64,000 nucleotides of DNA, from contig JAIDFQ010000042.1 in the NCBI GenBank assembly GCA_029054245.1, forward strand, positions 62,001-126,000, given 5' to 3'. Position 1 is the first letter of the stretch; every line of letters begins with the position of its first letter. A program made the position numbers and the translations under genes. Source of the DNA: Lachnospiraceae bacterium. GTDB lineage: Bacteria > Bacillota > Clostridia > Lachnospirales > Lachnospiraceae. This document shows positions 22,362-30,477 of this stretch, piece after piece. The notes under the pieces are model-generated. The model saw only the letters and a list, made by a program, of their open reading frames with translations, searched no databases and had not been told where the DNA came from.

Positions 22362-23408
22362 ATGAATATAGACAAGTTTAATATTCTGCAGGAAATCTAT
22401 GACATGTGTGTGCAGAATAGAAATGATGAAAATGAAAAATTACAGAATAATTTGAAAAGAATTGAAGACATAAATTCTTATTTAGATACTGTAGATAATA
22501 ATGGTGACTTAGATCACTATATATTTTCTCCCAGAAGAGAAGAAAATATATTTAATGATAAAATAAAGTCATATCAAAGTGATAAACTTGTAATAGAGAA
22601 AAACAATGAACTTATATTATTAAAGATAAAAGAGTACGATAAACATATTATAAAATTACAACAATTAATTAACAATTTTAAATCTAATGATTTTGATTAT
22701 TCTTCTAATATGAAAAAGAGTCAATTAGAAATCTATGATATTCTTAATATTCAGGAAAAAGAACGTCAAAGAATAGCTAGTGAATTGCATGATTCTTCTA
22801 TACAAAATTTAACACATTTAATTCATTTGATAGAATTAAGTTCAATGTATATTAGTCAGGACCCAATCAAAGCAAAATTGGAATTAGAAAGTTGTATTGT
22901 ATTTTTGAAATCAATTATAGGAGAAATTCGTGATACAGTTTTTAATTTAAGACCTATGACATTTGATGATTTAGGTTTTAAAAATTGCATTGATAATTTG
23001 ATTTCAAACGCAAGAAATGAATTTAAAAATTTTGACATAGAATATCACGTATGTGAGTTAGAAGAGGATATTTTTCATCAAAATGATAAACAAAAAGATA
23101 ATTTATTTCTTGTAACAATATATAGGATTGTACAAGAGGCAGTTTTGAATGCATTGAAACATTCAAATGGAAGCAAAGTAACTCTAAATGTTGAAATTAA
23201 AAATGAAAAATGCTACATTAGTGTAACAGATGATGGAAAAGGGTTTGACTTTAATCATTCTGGTGAAAATGATGATAAACATTTTGGAGTATCTTTGATG
23301 AGAGAAAGAGCCGAATTATTAAATGGTAATGTTTCAATTATTACAGAACCCGAAAAAGGAACCAAAATTGTAATAGAAGTTCCCTTAATGGAGCCAGGAG
23401 GAAAATAG
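22362..23408 (+). CDS. Soluble DegS-like sensor histidine kinase (HisKA_3)
   Basis: 348 residues with no membrane segment or signal peptide. Residues 1-125 are mostly charged helix, probably coiled coil. The phosphoacceptor lies in EKERQRIASELHDSSIQNL (His143), the HisKA_3 form used by NarL/DegU partners. The HATPase domain follows (VQEAVLNALKHSNGSK, SVTDDGKGFDF, FGVSLMRERAELLNGNV). The architecture resembles Bacillus DegS, a cytoplasmic kinase. The regulator gene starts two bases after its stop. The signal it senses is unknown. It lies between rsmG and the parS cluster, an unusual address for a two-component system. Confidence 0.88.
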   Translation: MNIDKFNILQEIYDMCVQNRNDENEKLQNNLKRIEDINSYLDTVDNNGDLDHYIFSPRREENIFNDKIKSYQSDKLVIEKNNELILLKIKEYDKHIIKLQQLINNFKSNDFDYSSNMKKSQLEIYDILNIQEKERQRIASELHDSSIQNLTHLIHLIELSSMYISQDPIKAKLELESCIVFLKSIIGEIRDTVFNLRPMTFDDLGFKNCIDNLISNARNEFKNFDIEYHVCELEEDIFHQNDKQKDNLFLVTIYRIVQEAVLNALKHSNGSKVTLNVEIKNEKCYISVTDDGKGFDFNHSGENDDKHFGVSLMRERAELLNGNVSIITEPEKGTKIVIEVPLMEPGGK

Positions 23409-23410
23409 AA

Positions 23411-24055
23411 ATGAGTATAAAAGTGATGTTAGCAGATGATCATGCACTGATGCGTGAAGGAATAAAACATTTATTAGAATTCGATGGTACAGTAGAAGTA
23501 ATAGCAGAAGCGAACGATGGAGTTGAATGTCTTGAAAAATTAAAAACTATTAATCCTGATTTATTATTATTAGATATTAATATGCCTGTCATGAATGGAT
23601 TGGATGTTCTCGAAGAGTTGAAACGCAAAAAAAATTCAATTAAAGTTTTAATGCTTACCGTTCACAGTGAGGTTGAATATTTACTCCATGCAGTAGATAT
23701 TGGTGCAAATGGGTATATTTTAAAAGATTCAGGTTCCTCAGAGTTGAAACAGGCTATTGATGTTATACTAAATGGAGATTCTTATATTCAACCTAGTTTA
23801 TTACCAGCATTAAATTCGAGGCTCATAAACAGAGATACTGACAAAGAAAAGTTAAAATCATTAACAAGACGTGAAGTAGAAATCCTTAAGCAAATCGCTG
23901 GTGGAATGTTCAATAAAGAAATTGCTATAAATCTTAATATAAGTGAACGAACCGTCAAAAATCATATTTCAAATATCTTTAAAAAAATAGACGTATCCGA
24001 TCGTACACAAGCTGCTGTCTTTGCAATAAGAAATAATATAGTAAGATTGTATTAA
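23411..24055 (+). CDS. NarL/DegU-family response regulator
   Basis: 214 residues. The receiver domain has Asp9/Asp10, phosphoacceptor Asp55 in LLLLDINMPVMNG, and a Lys in GYILKDSGSSEL. A LuxR-type helix-turn-helix sits at about 148-205 (LTRREVEILKQIAGGMFNKEIAINLNISERTVKNHI). It is paired with the DegS-like kinase just upstream, as in DegS/DegU and LiaS/LiaR systems. Target genes cannot be inferred, since no matching box is recognisable nearby. Confidence 0.92.
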   Translation: MSIKVMLADDHALMREGIKHLLEFDGTVEVIAEANDGVECLEKLKTINPDLLLLDINMPVMNGLDVLEELKRKKNSIKVLMLTVHSEVEYLLHAVDIGANGYILKDSGSSELKQAIDVILNGDSYIQPSLLPALNSRLINRDTDKEKLKSLTRREVEILKQIAGGMFNKEIAINLNISERTVKNHISNIFKKIDVSDRTQAAVFAIRNNIVRLY

Positions 24056-24066
24056 AAGCATATCAG

Positions 24067-24130
24067 GAGAACTTAAATTATACACTATCCCAATAAAATA
24101 ATGGATATTGTAAATTGAAGTTCTCTTAAT
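24067..24130 (+). terminator. Possible terminator after the DegS/DegU-like pair
   Basis: GAGAACTT (24067-24074) and AAGTTCTC (24118-24125) form an 8-bp inverted repeat (10 bp with one mismatch), followed by TTAATTTGTTT. The loop is long (43 bases) and the T-run is interrupted, so the call is tentative. Confidence 0.35.
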
Positions 24131-24131
24131 T

Positions 24132-24147
24132 TGTTTCACGTGAAACA
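24132..24147. promoter_or_regulatory. parS: parS site 1 (ParB binding)
   Basis: TGTTTCACGTGAAACA, a perfect 16-bp palindrome identical to the consensus parS of Bacillus and most bacteria. ParB nucleates here and spreads as a CTP-dependent clamp; ParA and SMC then act in origin segregation. It lies about 0.5 kb before parA and 9 kb from oriC. Confidence 0.95.
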
Positions 24148-24181
24148 TTTTATAATTATAAATATATCCAACACAATATAA

Positions 24182-24197
24182 TGTTTCACGTGAAACA
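24182..24197. promoter_or_regulatory. parS: parS site 2 (ParB binding)
   Basis: A second perfect TGTTTCACGTGAAACA exactly 50 bp (start to start) after the first. Both sites lie on a nearly AT-only background. Confidence 0.95.
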
Positions 24198-24224
24198 ATA
24201 AACCACAAAATATAGAAATCCCTT

Positions 24225-24267
24225 CGTGAAACATCCCATAATATTCCAAAAGATCCTCCGTGAAACA
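24225..24267. promoter_or_regulatory. Two parS half-sites
   Basis: CGTGAAACA occurs at 24225-24233 and 24259-24267, each matching the right half of parS but with a changed left arm (CCTT or CTC in place of TTTCA). They continue the series of the two perfect sites and may be decayed copies or weak ParB sites. Confidence 0.55.
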
Positions 24268-24340
24268 TCATTTACCCCAAATAATCCATACAATATATTG
24301 TGGTGCTAAACATATAAAACACAAGAAAAACTTAAGCGTA

Positions 24341-24475
24341 AAACAAGCTGATATTTCATAAGGAGCCCCTTGAAAAACGTCAGCGCTTAGCGAAGTTCAT
24401 CACGAGCTTAGCGTCTGCTACGTTTTTCATGGAGCGAGAGCGCGGCGACGTTGGCATATCAGCTTGCTTTACTCG
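24341..24475. repeat. GC-rich nested imperfect palindrome before parA
   Basis: Outer arms CAAGCTGATAT (24344-24354) and ATATCAGCTTG (24456-24466) are exact inverted repeats. Inside them TGAAAAACGT (24371-24380) pairs with ACGTTTTTCA (24420-24429). The core carries GCTTAGCG twice (about 24385 and 24406). The segment is clearly richer in G+C than its surroundings, has no convincing reading frame, and could fold into a long cruciform. It may be a dispersed palindromic repeat or a structured RNA; copy number in the genome is not known. Confidence 0.6.
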
Positions 24476-24620
24476 TCCTCATAACCAACCATTAAAAACT
24501 TTTTTATAATGTAATTTATTTAGAAAAGCATATAGCATATAAATTTAAGAAGTGATATAATCATTTAGAAACCTTTGCGAGAAGAGAGAAGATACCTATA
24601 GATATGAAAGGAACAAGATA

Positions 24621-25388
24621 ATGGGAAAAATAATTGCAATTGCAAACCAAAAAGGAGGAGTAGGCAAAACTACAACTTCTATTAATTTATCCGCTGCATT
24701 GGCAGCAAAAGGAAAAAAAGTATTGGTCATAGATACAGACCCTCAGGGAAATACAACCAGTGGTTTTGGAGTAGAAAAGAATGAATTAGAAAATACAATC
24801 TATGAGTTAATGCTAAGCGAGTGTTCTATTAAAGAATGTATTTTAAATGATGTAATTCCAGGGGTATCTATTATCCCTTCAAATGTAAATCTTGCAGCTG
24901 CAGAAATTGAACTGATAGGAGTCGATCGTAAGGAATACATATTAAAAAGAGAAGTAGAATGGATAAAAGATTGTTATGATTATATTATGATAGACTGTCC
25001 ACCTTCTTTAAATCTTTTAACAATCAATTCTATGACAACAGCAGATTCCGTATTAGTTCCTATACAATGTGAGTATTATGCATTGGAAGGATTAAGTCAG
25101 TTGATTCATACAATCAATCTTGTAAAGGAACGTTTAAATCCAGATTTGGACATGGAAGGTGTGGTATTTACTATGTATGATTCCAGAACAAATTTGTCTA
25201 TGCAGGTAGTTGAAAATGTAAAAAGCCACTTAAGTCAAAGGGTATTTCGCACATTGATTCCCAGAAATATAAGGCTAGCAGAAGCACCCAGTTATGGTAT
25301 ACCTATTAATATGTATGATGGAAAATCAGCAGGAGCAGAAGCATATATGTTATTAGCAGATGAAATTATTAGCGGAAAGGATGACTAA
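24621..25388 (+). CDS. parA: Chromosome-partitioning ATPase ParA/Soj
   Basis: 255 residues. Deviant Walker A KGGVGKTTTSINLSAALA at the N-terminus, IDTDPQGNTTSG (A' motif), and IDCPPSLNLLTINSMT (Walker B region). The protein is a dimerising, DNA-binding ATPase that works with ParB on origin segregation and, as Soj, influences DnaA. It follows the parS cluster and overlaps functionally with parB two bases downstream. Confidence 0.97.
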   Translation: MGKIIAIANQKGGVGKTTTSINLSAALAAKGKKVLVIDTDPQGNTTSGFGVEKNELENTIYELMLSECSIKECILNDVIPGVSIIPSNVNLAAAEIELIGVDRKEYILKREVEWIKDCYDYIMIDCPPSLNLLTINSMTTADSVLVPIQCEYYALEGLSQLIHTINLVKERLNPDLDMEGVVFTMYDSRTNLSMQVVENVKSHLSQRVFRTLIPRNIRLAEAPSYGIPINMYDGKSAGAEAYMLLADEIISGKDD

Positions 25389-25390
25389 TT

Positions 25391-26290
25391 ATGGCAGCAA
25401 GGGGATTGGGTAAAGGGTTGGATGCATTGATACCGAGCAGTATTAATGAAAAGAAAACTCATTCTGATAGCAGTTCAACTCAAAAAAAAGCAGATGAAAA
25501 AAATAGTGGTGAAACAATAGTGAACATCACGAAAGTAGAACCTAACAGAGAACAGCCAAGAAAAAATTTTGATGAAGATGCGCTTGAGGAATTAGCTGAG
25601 TCTATTAAACAGTTTGGTTTATTACAACCGATTCTTGTTCAGGATAGAAATACTTATTATGAAATCATTGCAGGAGAGAGAAGATGGCGTGCGGCAAAAA
25701 AGGCTGGATTAAAAGAAGTTCCTGTAATCATCAAAAATCTATCAGAACAGGAAATTGTTGAAATATCTTTAATTGAAAATATTCAAAGAGAAAATTTAAA
25801 TCCAATTGAAGAAGCACAGGCATATAAACGTCTATTAACTGAGTTTAATTTAAAACAGGATGAAGTAGCAGAAAGAGTATCTAAGAGCCGGACGGCAGTT
25901 ACAAATTCTATGCGTTTATTGAAATTATGTGATAATGTGCAGCAGATGATCATTGACGATATGATTTCTACAGGACATGCCAGAGCGCTTATTACAATTG
26001 AAGATCCAGACCAGCAATATGCTATTGCGCAACAAATTTTTGATGAAAAACTCAGTGTCCGTGATGTAGAGAAACTGGTTAAAAATTTGAATAAGCCGGT
26101 TAAAATTAAAAAGGCAATTTCTACAGATACAAGCCTTGAAGCTGTCTACCAAGATATTGAAGAAAATTTAAAACAAAAACTCAGTACAAAAGTCACCATT
26201 ACTTCTAAAGGTAATGGCGCAGGAAAAATAGAAATTGAATTTTATAATCATGATGATTTAGAAAAACTTATGGATCTGCTTTCAAAGTAA
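25391..26290 (+). CDS. parB: Chromosome-partitioning protein ParB/Spo0J
   Basis: 299 residues. Seen: conserved N-terminus GLGKGLDALIPS, CTP-binding motifs (PREQPRKNFD-like NREQPRKNFDEDALEELAESI, GERRWRAAKKAGL, SLIENIQRENLNPIEEA), a helix-turn-helix (KQDEVAERVSKSRTAVTNSMRLLKL), and a C-terminal dimer domain. ParB binds parS and slides as a CTP clamp. It starts two bases after parA and has its cognate parS sites about 1.2 kb upstream. Confidence 0.97.
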   Translation: MAARGLGKGLDALIPSSINEKKTHSDSSSTQKKADEKNSGETIVNITKVEPNREQPRKNFDEDALEELAESIKQFGLLQPILVQDRNTYYEIIAGERRWRAAKKAGLKEVPVIIKNLSEQEIVEISLIENIQRENLNPIEEAQAYKRLLTEFNLKQDEVAERVSKSRTAVTNSMRLLKLCDNVQQMIIDDMISTGHARALITIEDPDQQYAIAQQIFDEKLSVRDVEKLVKNLNKPVKIKKAISTDTSLEAVYQDIEENLKQKLSTKVTITSKGNGAGKIEIEFYNHDDLEKLMDLLSK

Positions 26291-26341
26291 ACTCAAATAA
26301 TTTATACAAAACAAAAGATGCAGAAAGGTACGAGAAGAAAA

Positions 26342-26857
26342 ATGAATAATTCCTTTTTTACCAGTATTGGTTTTGGAAATATTGACTTTGGAATTTTGGC
26401 ATTGGTTCTGGCAGTCATAGTATTGATTTTATTTATTTTAAATATAGTAAACATGTGTTCTATATCAAAGCTGAAAAAGAAATATAATAAATTTATGCAG
26501 GGAAAAAATGCCAAGAGTCTTGAAAATGAAATAATTGGTCTTTTTGATGATAATAAGTTCATAAAGAATGCCGTTGAAAAAAACAAAAAGGATATAACAA
26601 CACTTTATCATAAGCTTGAATCAACCTTCCAGAAAATCGGTATAATAAAATATGATGCATTTAATCAGATGGGTGGAAAATTAAGCTTTTGTCTTGCACT
26701 TTTAGATGAAAATAATAATGGATTTATATTAAATTCTGTTCATAGCACAGAAGGATGTTATTCCTATACAAAATCAATAGAAAACGGAGAGTGCAAGATT
26801 TCTTTAGGTGAAGAAGAATCAAAAGCGTTGAATATGGCAATGGGAATAACTGAATAA
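26342..26857 (+). CDS. DUF4446 family protein, single membrane anchor
   Basis: About 171 residues from the ATG at 26342; an ATG at 26318 in frame has no ribosome-binding site. One N-terminal membrane segment (FGILALVLAVIVLILFILNIV) is followed by a charged helical part and a cytoplasmic C-terminal domain (GIIKYDAFNQMGGKLSFCLALLDENNNGF, SVHSTEGCYSYTKSIENG), the DUF4446 signature. The family commonly sits after parB in Clostridia. No biochemical role is established; a link to chromosome segregation is only suggested by the neighbourhood. Confidence 0.82.
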   Translation: MNNSFFTSIGFGNIDFGILALVLAVIVLILFILNIVNMCSISKLKKKYNKFMQGKNAKSLENEIIGLFDDNKFIKNAVEKNKKDITTLYHKLESTFQKIGIIKYDAFNQMGGKLSFCLALLDENNNGFILNSVHSTEGCYSYTKSIENGECKISLGEEESKALNMAMGITE

Positions 26858-26875
26858 TAAGGCAGAGGTGACAAC

Positions 26876-27931
26876 ATGAAATTGTGCAGAGTAGAAGATT
26901 TAAAAGGCGGAGAAGTACTGTCTAGGGATGTAATGACTTCTGATGTCAGAGTTTTATTATCTGAAGGAACAGTATTACGTCCAGAATATATAGATAAGAT
27001 TAATCGATTGGGAATTTCAGAAGTTTATATTAAAGAAGAAGAAAAGATTCTTACAGAAGAAGTAGTTCTACTAAAATCTGAGACGGAAGGTTTTTTTAAG
27101 GACAGAGTAAAAAGCATTCTTGAAAAACATACCTATAGCCGAAATGATGAATTAATGGAATTAAGTCAGACAGCAGATAATATTATTACAAATATTCTTC
27201 AGGAAGAAGAAGTAGTAGAAAAAATTTATGATATTAAAGAGAGAAGTTCTGATATATATGAGCACTCTATCAGCATATGTTCTCTTGCTACATTGACAGC
27301 ATTAAAATTGAAACTTCCGAAAGAAAAAGTACATGATATCGGAGTGGGGTGTCTTTTACATGATTTAGGATTAAGATATCTCACGATTGAGTATGCTGAC
27401 CAGGAGCTTTCAACTTTATCAAAGATTGAACTTGCAGAATATATGAAACATCCTGTTTATGGATATTCTGCATTGAAAGATGAAAATTGGATTTCAAATA
27501 CAGGAAAAAATATTATTTTATATCATCATGAAAGATTGGATGGAACAGGATACCCACTAAAAGCGAAAGAAATTCCCTTTGAAACGCAGATTGTAAATAT
27601 ATGTGATACATTTGATGAAATGATCTGTGGAATAGGGTGTAAAAGAATTAAAGTATATGAAGCGGTTGAATATTTGAAATCATACAGAGGCGTAAAATTT
27701 AATTCTGAAATTGTTGATACATTTTTGGAATTTACAGCTGTGTATCCTGCAGGAAGTCAGGTTTTATTAAGCGATAATAGGATTGGAAAGGTAATTCGTC
27801 AAAATAAGGAATTTCCTGACAGACCTGTCATTCAAATTATAAAAGATAAAAATGGAAAAACCATAAATGAAGAGATGAAAGTAGATCTCATAAAAGTGAA
27901 TAATATATTTATAGAAAAAGTACTTGCATAA
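26876..27931 (+). CDS. HD-GYP domain protein, putative cyclic-di-GMP phosphodiesterase
   Basis: 351 residues. N-terminal part about 1-100 (GGEVLSRDVMTSDVRVLLSEGTVL) is the usual lead-in domain of such proteins. The HD-GYP domain spans about 120-300 with CLLHDLGLRYL, KHPVYGYSALKD and the HHERLDGTGYP signature. HD-GYP enzymes hydrolyse cyclic-di-GMP with a di- or tri-iron centre. There is no receiver or membrane segment, so it is a soluble enzyme without a visible sensory input. AGGTGACAAC precedes the ATG. Confidence 0.87.
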   Translation: MKLCRVEDLKGGEVLSRDVMTSDVRVLLSEGTVLRPEYIDKINRLGISEVYIKEEEKILTEEVVLLKSETEGFFKDRVKSILEKHTYSRNDELMELSQTADNIITNILQEEEVVEKIYDIKERSSDIYEHSISICSLATLTALKLKLPKEKVHDIGVGCLLHDLGLRYLTIEYADQELSTLSKIELAEYMKHPVYGYSALKDENWISNTGKNIILYHHERLDGTGYPLKAKEIPFETQIVNICDTFDEMICGIGCKRIKVYEAVEYLKSYRGVKFNSEIVDTFLEFTAVYPAGSQVLLSDNRIGKVIRQNKEFPDRPVIQIIKDKNGKTINEEMKVDLIKVNNIFIEKVLA

Positions 27932-27993
27932 AAATAAGATACATAATAACATTACAATGTCATAAAGTGATGTTTTAAAGGGAGGAGTCTATT

Positions 27994-29271
27994 ATGATAG
28001 ATATAAAATTTTTAAGAGAAAATCCTGAAACGGTAAAAGAGAATATTAAGAAAAAGTTTCAAGACAGTAAACTTGCACTTGTAGATGAGGTAATTGAACT
28101 TGATGTAGAAAGCCGTAAGACAAAACAAGAGGCAGATGATCTTAGATCAAACAGAAATAAGATTTCAAAAGAAATTGGCGCGCTTATGGCACAGGGCAAA
28201 AAGGAAGAAGCTGAAAACAAAAAGGCGGAAGTTGCTGCAGGTGCAAAACGACTTGCCGAATTGGAAAAAAAAGAAGAAGAACTAAATGAGAAGATTACCA
28301 AGATTATGATGGTAATTCCAAACATCATTGACCCCACTGTGCCGATAGGAAAAGATGATAGTGAAAATGTAGAAATCCAAAAGTACGGTGAACCTATTGT
28401 TCCAGACTTTGAAATTCCTTATCATACTGAGATTATGGAAAAAGTAAATGGAATTGATTTAGACAGTGCAAGAAAAGTAGCTGGCAATGGATTTTATTAT
28501 TTGATGGGAGATATTGCAAGATTGCACTCTGCAGTGATTTCTTATGCAAGAGATTTTATGATTGACAGAGGATTTACTTACTGTGTACCTCCTTTCATGA
28601 TCAGAAGTAATGTCGTAACGGGTGTTATGAGTTTTGCCGAGATGGATGCAATGATGTATAAGATTGAAGGAGAAGATTTATATCTCATCGGTACATCCGA
28701 GCATTCCATGATTGGGAAATTTATTGATACGATTATTCAGGAGCCAGAACTTCCAAAAACACTTACCAGCTATTCACCTTGTTTTAGAAAAGAAAAAGGT
28801 GCCCATGGATTGGAGGAAAGAGGCGTATACAGAATTCATCAATTTGAAAAACAAGAAATGATTGTAGTCTGCAAGCCAGAAGAATCCCCTATGTGGTTTG
28901 AAAAATTATGGCAGAATACTGTAGATTTGTTCCGTTCTTTAGATATTCCGGTAAGAACGATAGAATGTTGTTCAGGTGATCTTGCCGATTTAAAAGTAAA
29001 GTCTTATGATGTGGAAGCTTGGTCTCCCAGACAAAAGAAGTATTTTGAGGTGGGAAGCTGCTCTAATTTAGGGGATGCTCAGGCAAGAAGGTTAAAAATC
29101 CGTATTAATAGTGAAAATGGAAAGTACTTTGCACATACATTAAATAATACAGTAGTAGCTCCTCCCAGAATGTTGATTGCATTTTTGGAGAATAATCTTC
29201 AGGCAGACGGGTCTATTAAGATTCCTGAAGTGCTTCAGCCATATATGGGCGGCAAAAAAGAAATCAGGTAA
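27994..29271 (+). CDS. serS: Serine--tRNA ligase
   Basis: 425 residues, the normal length. Seen: N-terminal coiled-coil tRNA-binding arm (about 25-105, TKQEADDLRSNRNKISKEIG), and class II motifs: motif 1 around FTYCVPPFMIRS, motif 2 SPCFRKEKGAHGLEERGVYRIHQFEKQEM, motif 3 NTVVAPPRMLIAFLENN. It charges tRNA-Ser. GGGAGGAG precedes the ATG. The 62-base leader is too short for a T-box. Confidence 0.98.
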   Translation: MIDIKFLRENPETVKENIKKKFQDSKLALVDEVIELDVESRKTKQEADDLRSNRNKISKEIGALMAQGKKEEAENKKAEVAAGAKRLAELEKKEEELNEKITKIMMVIPNIIDPTVPIGKDDSENVEIQKYGEPIVPDFEIPYHTEIMEKVNGIDLDSARKVAGNGFYYLMGDIARLHSAVISYARDFMIDRGFTYCVPPFMIRSNVVTGVMSFAEMDAMMYKIEGEDLYLIGTSEHSMIGKFIDTIIQEPELPKTLTSYSPCFRKEKGAHGLEERGVYRIHQFEKQEMIVVCKPEESPMWFEKLWQNTVDLFRSLDIPVRTIECCSGDLADLKVKSYDVEAWSPRQKKYFEVGSCSNLGDAQARRLKIRINSENGKYFAHTLNNTVVAPPRMLIAFLENNLQADGSIKIPEVLQPYMGGKKEIR

Positions 29272-29322
29272 GTGTAAATAAAATGGTTTTTGTTGTTATA
29301 AATTTGACAGGAGGTGAGATCC

Positions 29323-30228
29323 TTGCATAGATATATGAGAGCTATCGGTTTTAGTAAATTGACCGACAGAAAAGAATTGCAGAAGCTTGTGACAGATGTA
29401 GTAGTAGAGGGAACAGAACGCTGCTACACTTCAAACGGTGAGGAGACTCTTTTAGCTGAATTTTGTAAGGATTTTGCTGTAAGTACAAGAAATGGGATGC
29501 AGGCATCTATTGGAGTTGCGGTGTGCGGTGAGTTTGACAATGATGATAAGTTTACTTATGATTATTATTTTCCTTATCTGAAAGGAACTGGTATAAGTTC
29601 AGAGGAAGATGTTTCGGTTGAAAGGCATGCTGCCCAGGAATCTTATGCCGGTGTCTGTGATGATGTGAGAATCGGAGTATCCCTTATTTTTTATCTTCAA
29701 AATATGATACCTTATGTTAAAGCAAAAAATTCAGGGATATTGCCGATTAGAGGAACCACACTCACACTTTCTGCTTTGTCAACAAGCGGTACGATTATGA
29801 TGCCAATTAATAAAAGTGAAAAAGATCTGATTAAAAACAAACGAGTTTCTATGAATAGGACCCAGCTTATCAATGCCGCCAGAAAAGGGGATGAGGAGGC
29901 AATTGAAAGTCTCACTTTGGATGATATGGATACCTATACAACAATTTCCAAAAAGATACAAAAAGAAGATGTATTCAGTTTGGTAGATACTTATTTTATG
30001 CCCTATGGTGTTGAATGCGATCATTATTCTATTTTAGGAGAAATTGTAGATTCTACTTTAATCAAGAATCATCTTACAGAAGAAGAAATTTATTTTATGA
30101 CCTTAAGCTGCAATGATCTTTTATTTGATTTATGCATTAATAAAGAAGATGTTTATGGTGAGCCTTGTGCCGGCAGAAGATTTAAAGGTACGATCTGGAT
30201 GCAGGGTCATATTAACTTTCCCGATTAA
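29323..30228 (+). CDS. DUF3881 family protein of unknown function
   Basis: 301 residues from the TTG at 29323, which has AGGAGG about eight bases upstream; a GTG at 29314 overlaps that site and is less likely. The N-terminus RYMRAIGFSKLTDRKELQKL and the LPIRGTTLTLSALSTSGTIMMP segment match the Clostridial DUF3881 family as I recall it. The protein is soluble with no recognisable catalytic motif. It is close downstream of serS (51 bases) and may be cotranscribed. Its function is unknown. Confidence 0.78.
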   Translation: MHRYMRAIGFSKLTDRKELQKLVTDVVVEGTERCYTSNGEETLLAEFCKDFAVSTRNGMQASIGVAVCGEFDNDDKFTYDYYFPYLKGTGISSEEDVSVERHAAQESYAGVCDDVRIGVSLIFYLQNMIPYVKAKNSGILPIRGTTLTLSALSTSGTIMMPINKSEKDLIKNKRVSMNRTQLINAARKGDEEAIESLTLDDMDTYTTISKKIQKEDVFSLVDTYFMPYGVECDHYSILGEIVDSTLIKNHLTEEEIYFMTLSCNDLLFDLCINKEDVYGEPCAGRRFKGTIWMQGHINFPD

Positions 30229-30293
30229 TTTAAGGTTGCCAGAGGGGAAGGTTTGTGATAAAATAATTTTGCTTTCATAATATCTATATAGAA

Positions 30294-30367
<74 letters not shown>

Positions 30368-30371
30368 TTTT

Positions 30372-30409
30372 AAAGCATTGAAAACACTGGATTTTTCAAT
30401 GCTTTTTTT
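30372..30409 (+). terminator. Terminator after tRNA-Arg
   Basis: AAAGCATTGAAAA (30372-30384) pairs with TTTTCAATGCTTT (30393-30405), closing in a T7 run. It also separates the tRNA from the convergent histidine kinase gene. Confidence 0.88.
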
Positions 30410-30477
30410 ATTTCTGTCAGCATGGTAAGCAGATCCAGTAATTGTTCCAGTGCTGAAATTTTCAGTAAAGATTTGTA

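Noticed and set aside
24301-24480. CRISPR-like or tandem repeat array
   Set aside because: Only nested inverted repeats and one doubled 8-mer; no regularly spaced direct repeats with spacers.
27932-27993. T-box leader for serS
   Set aside because: The spacer is only 62 bases and lacks T-box conserved segments or a terminator fold.
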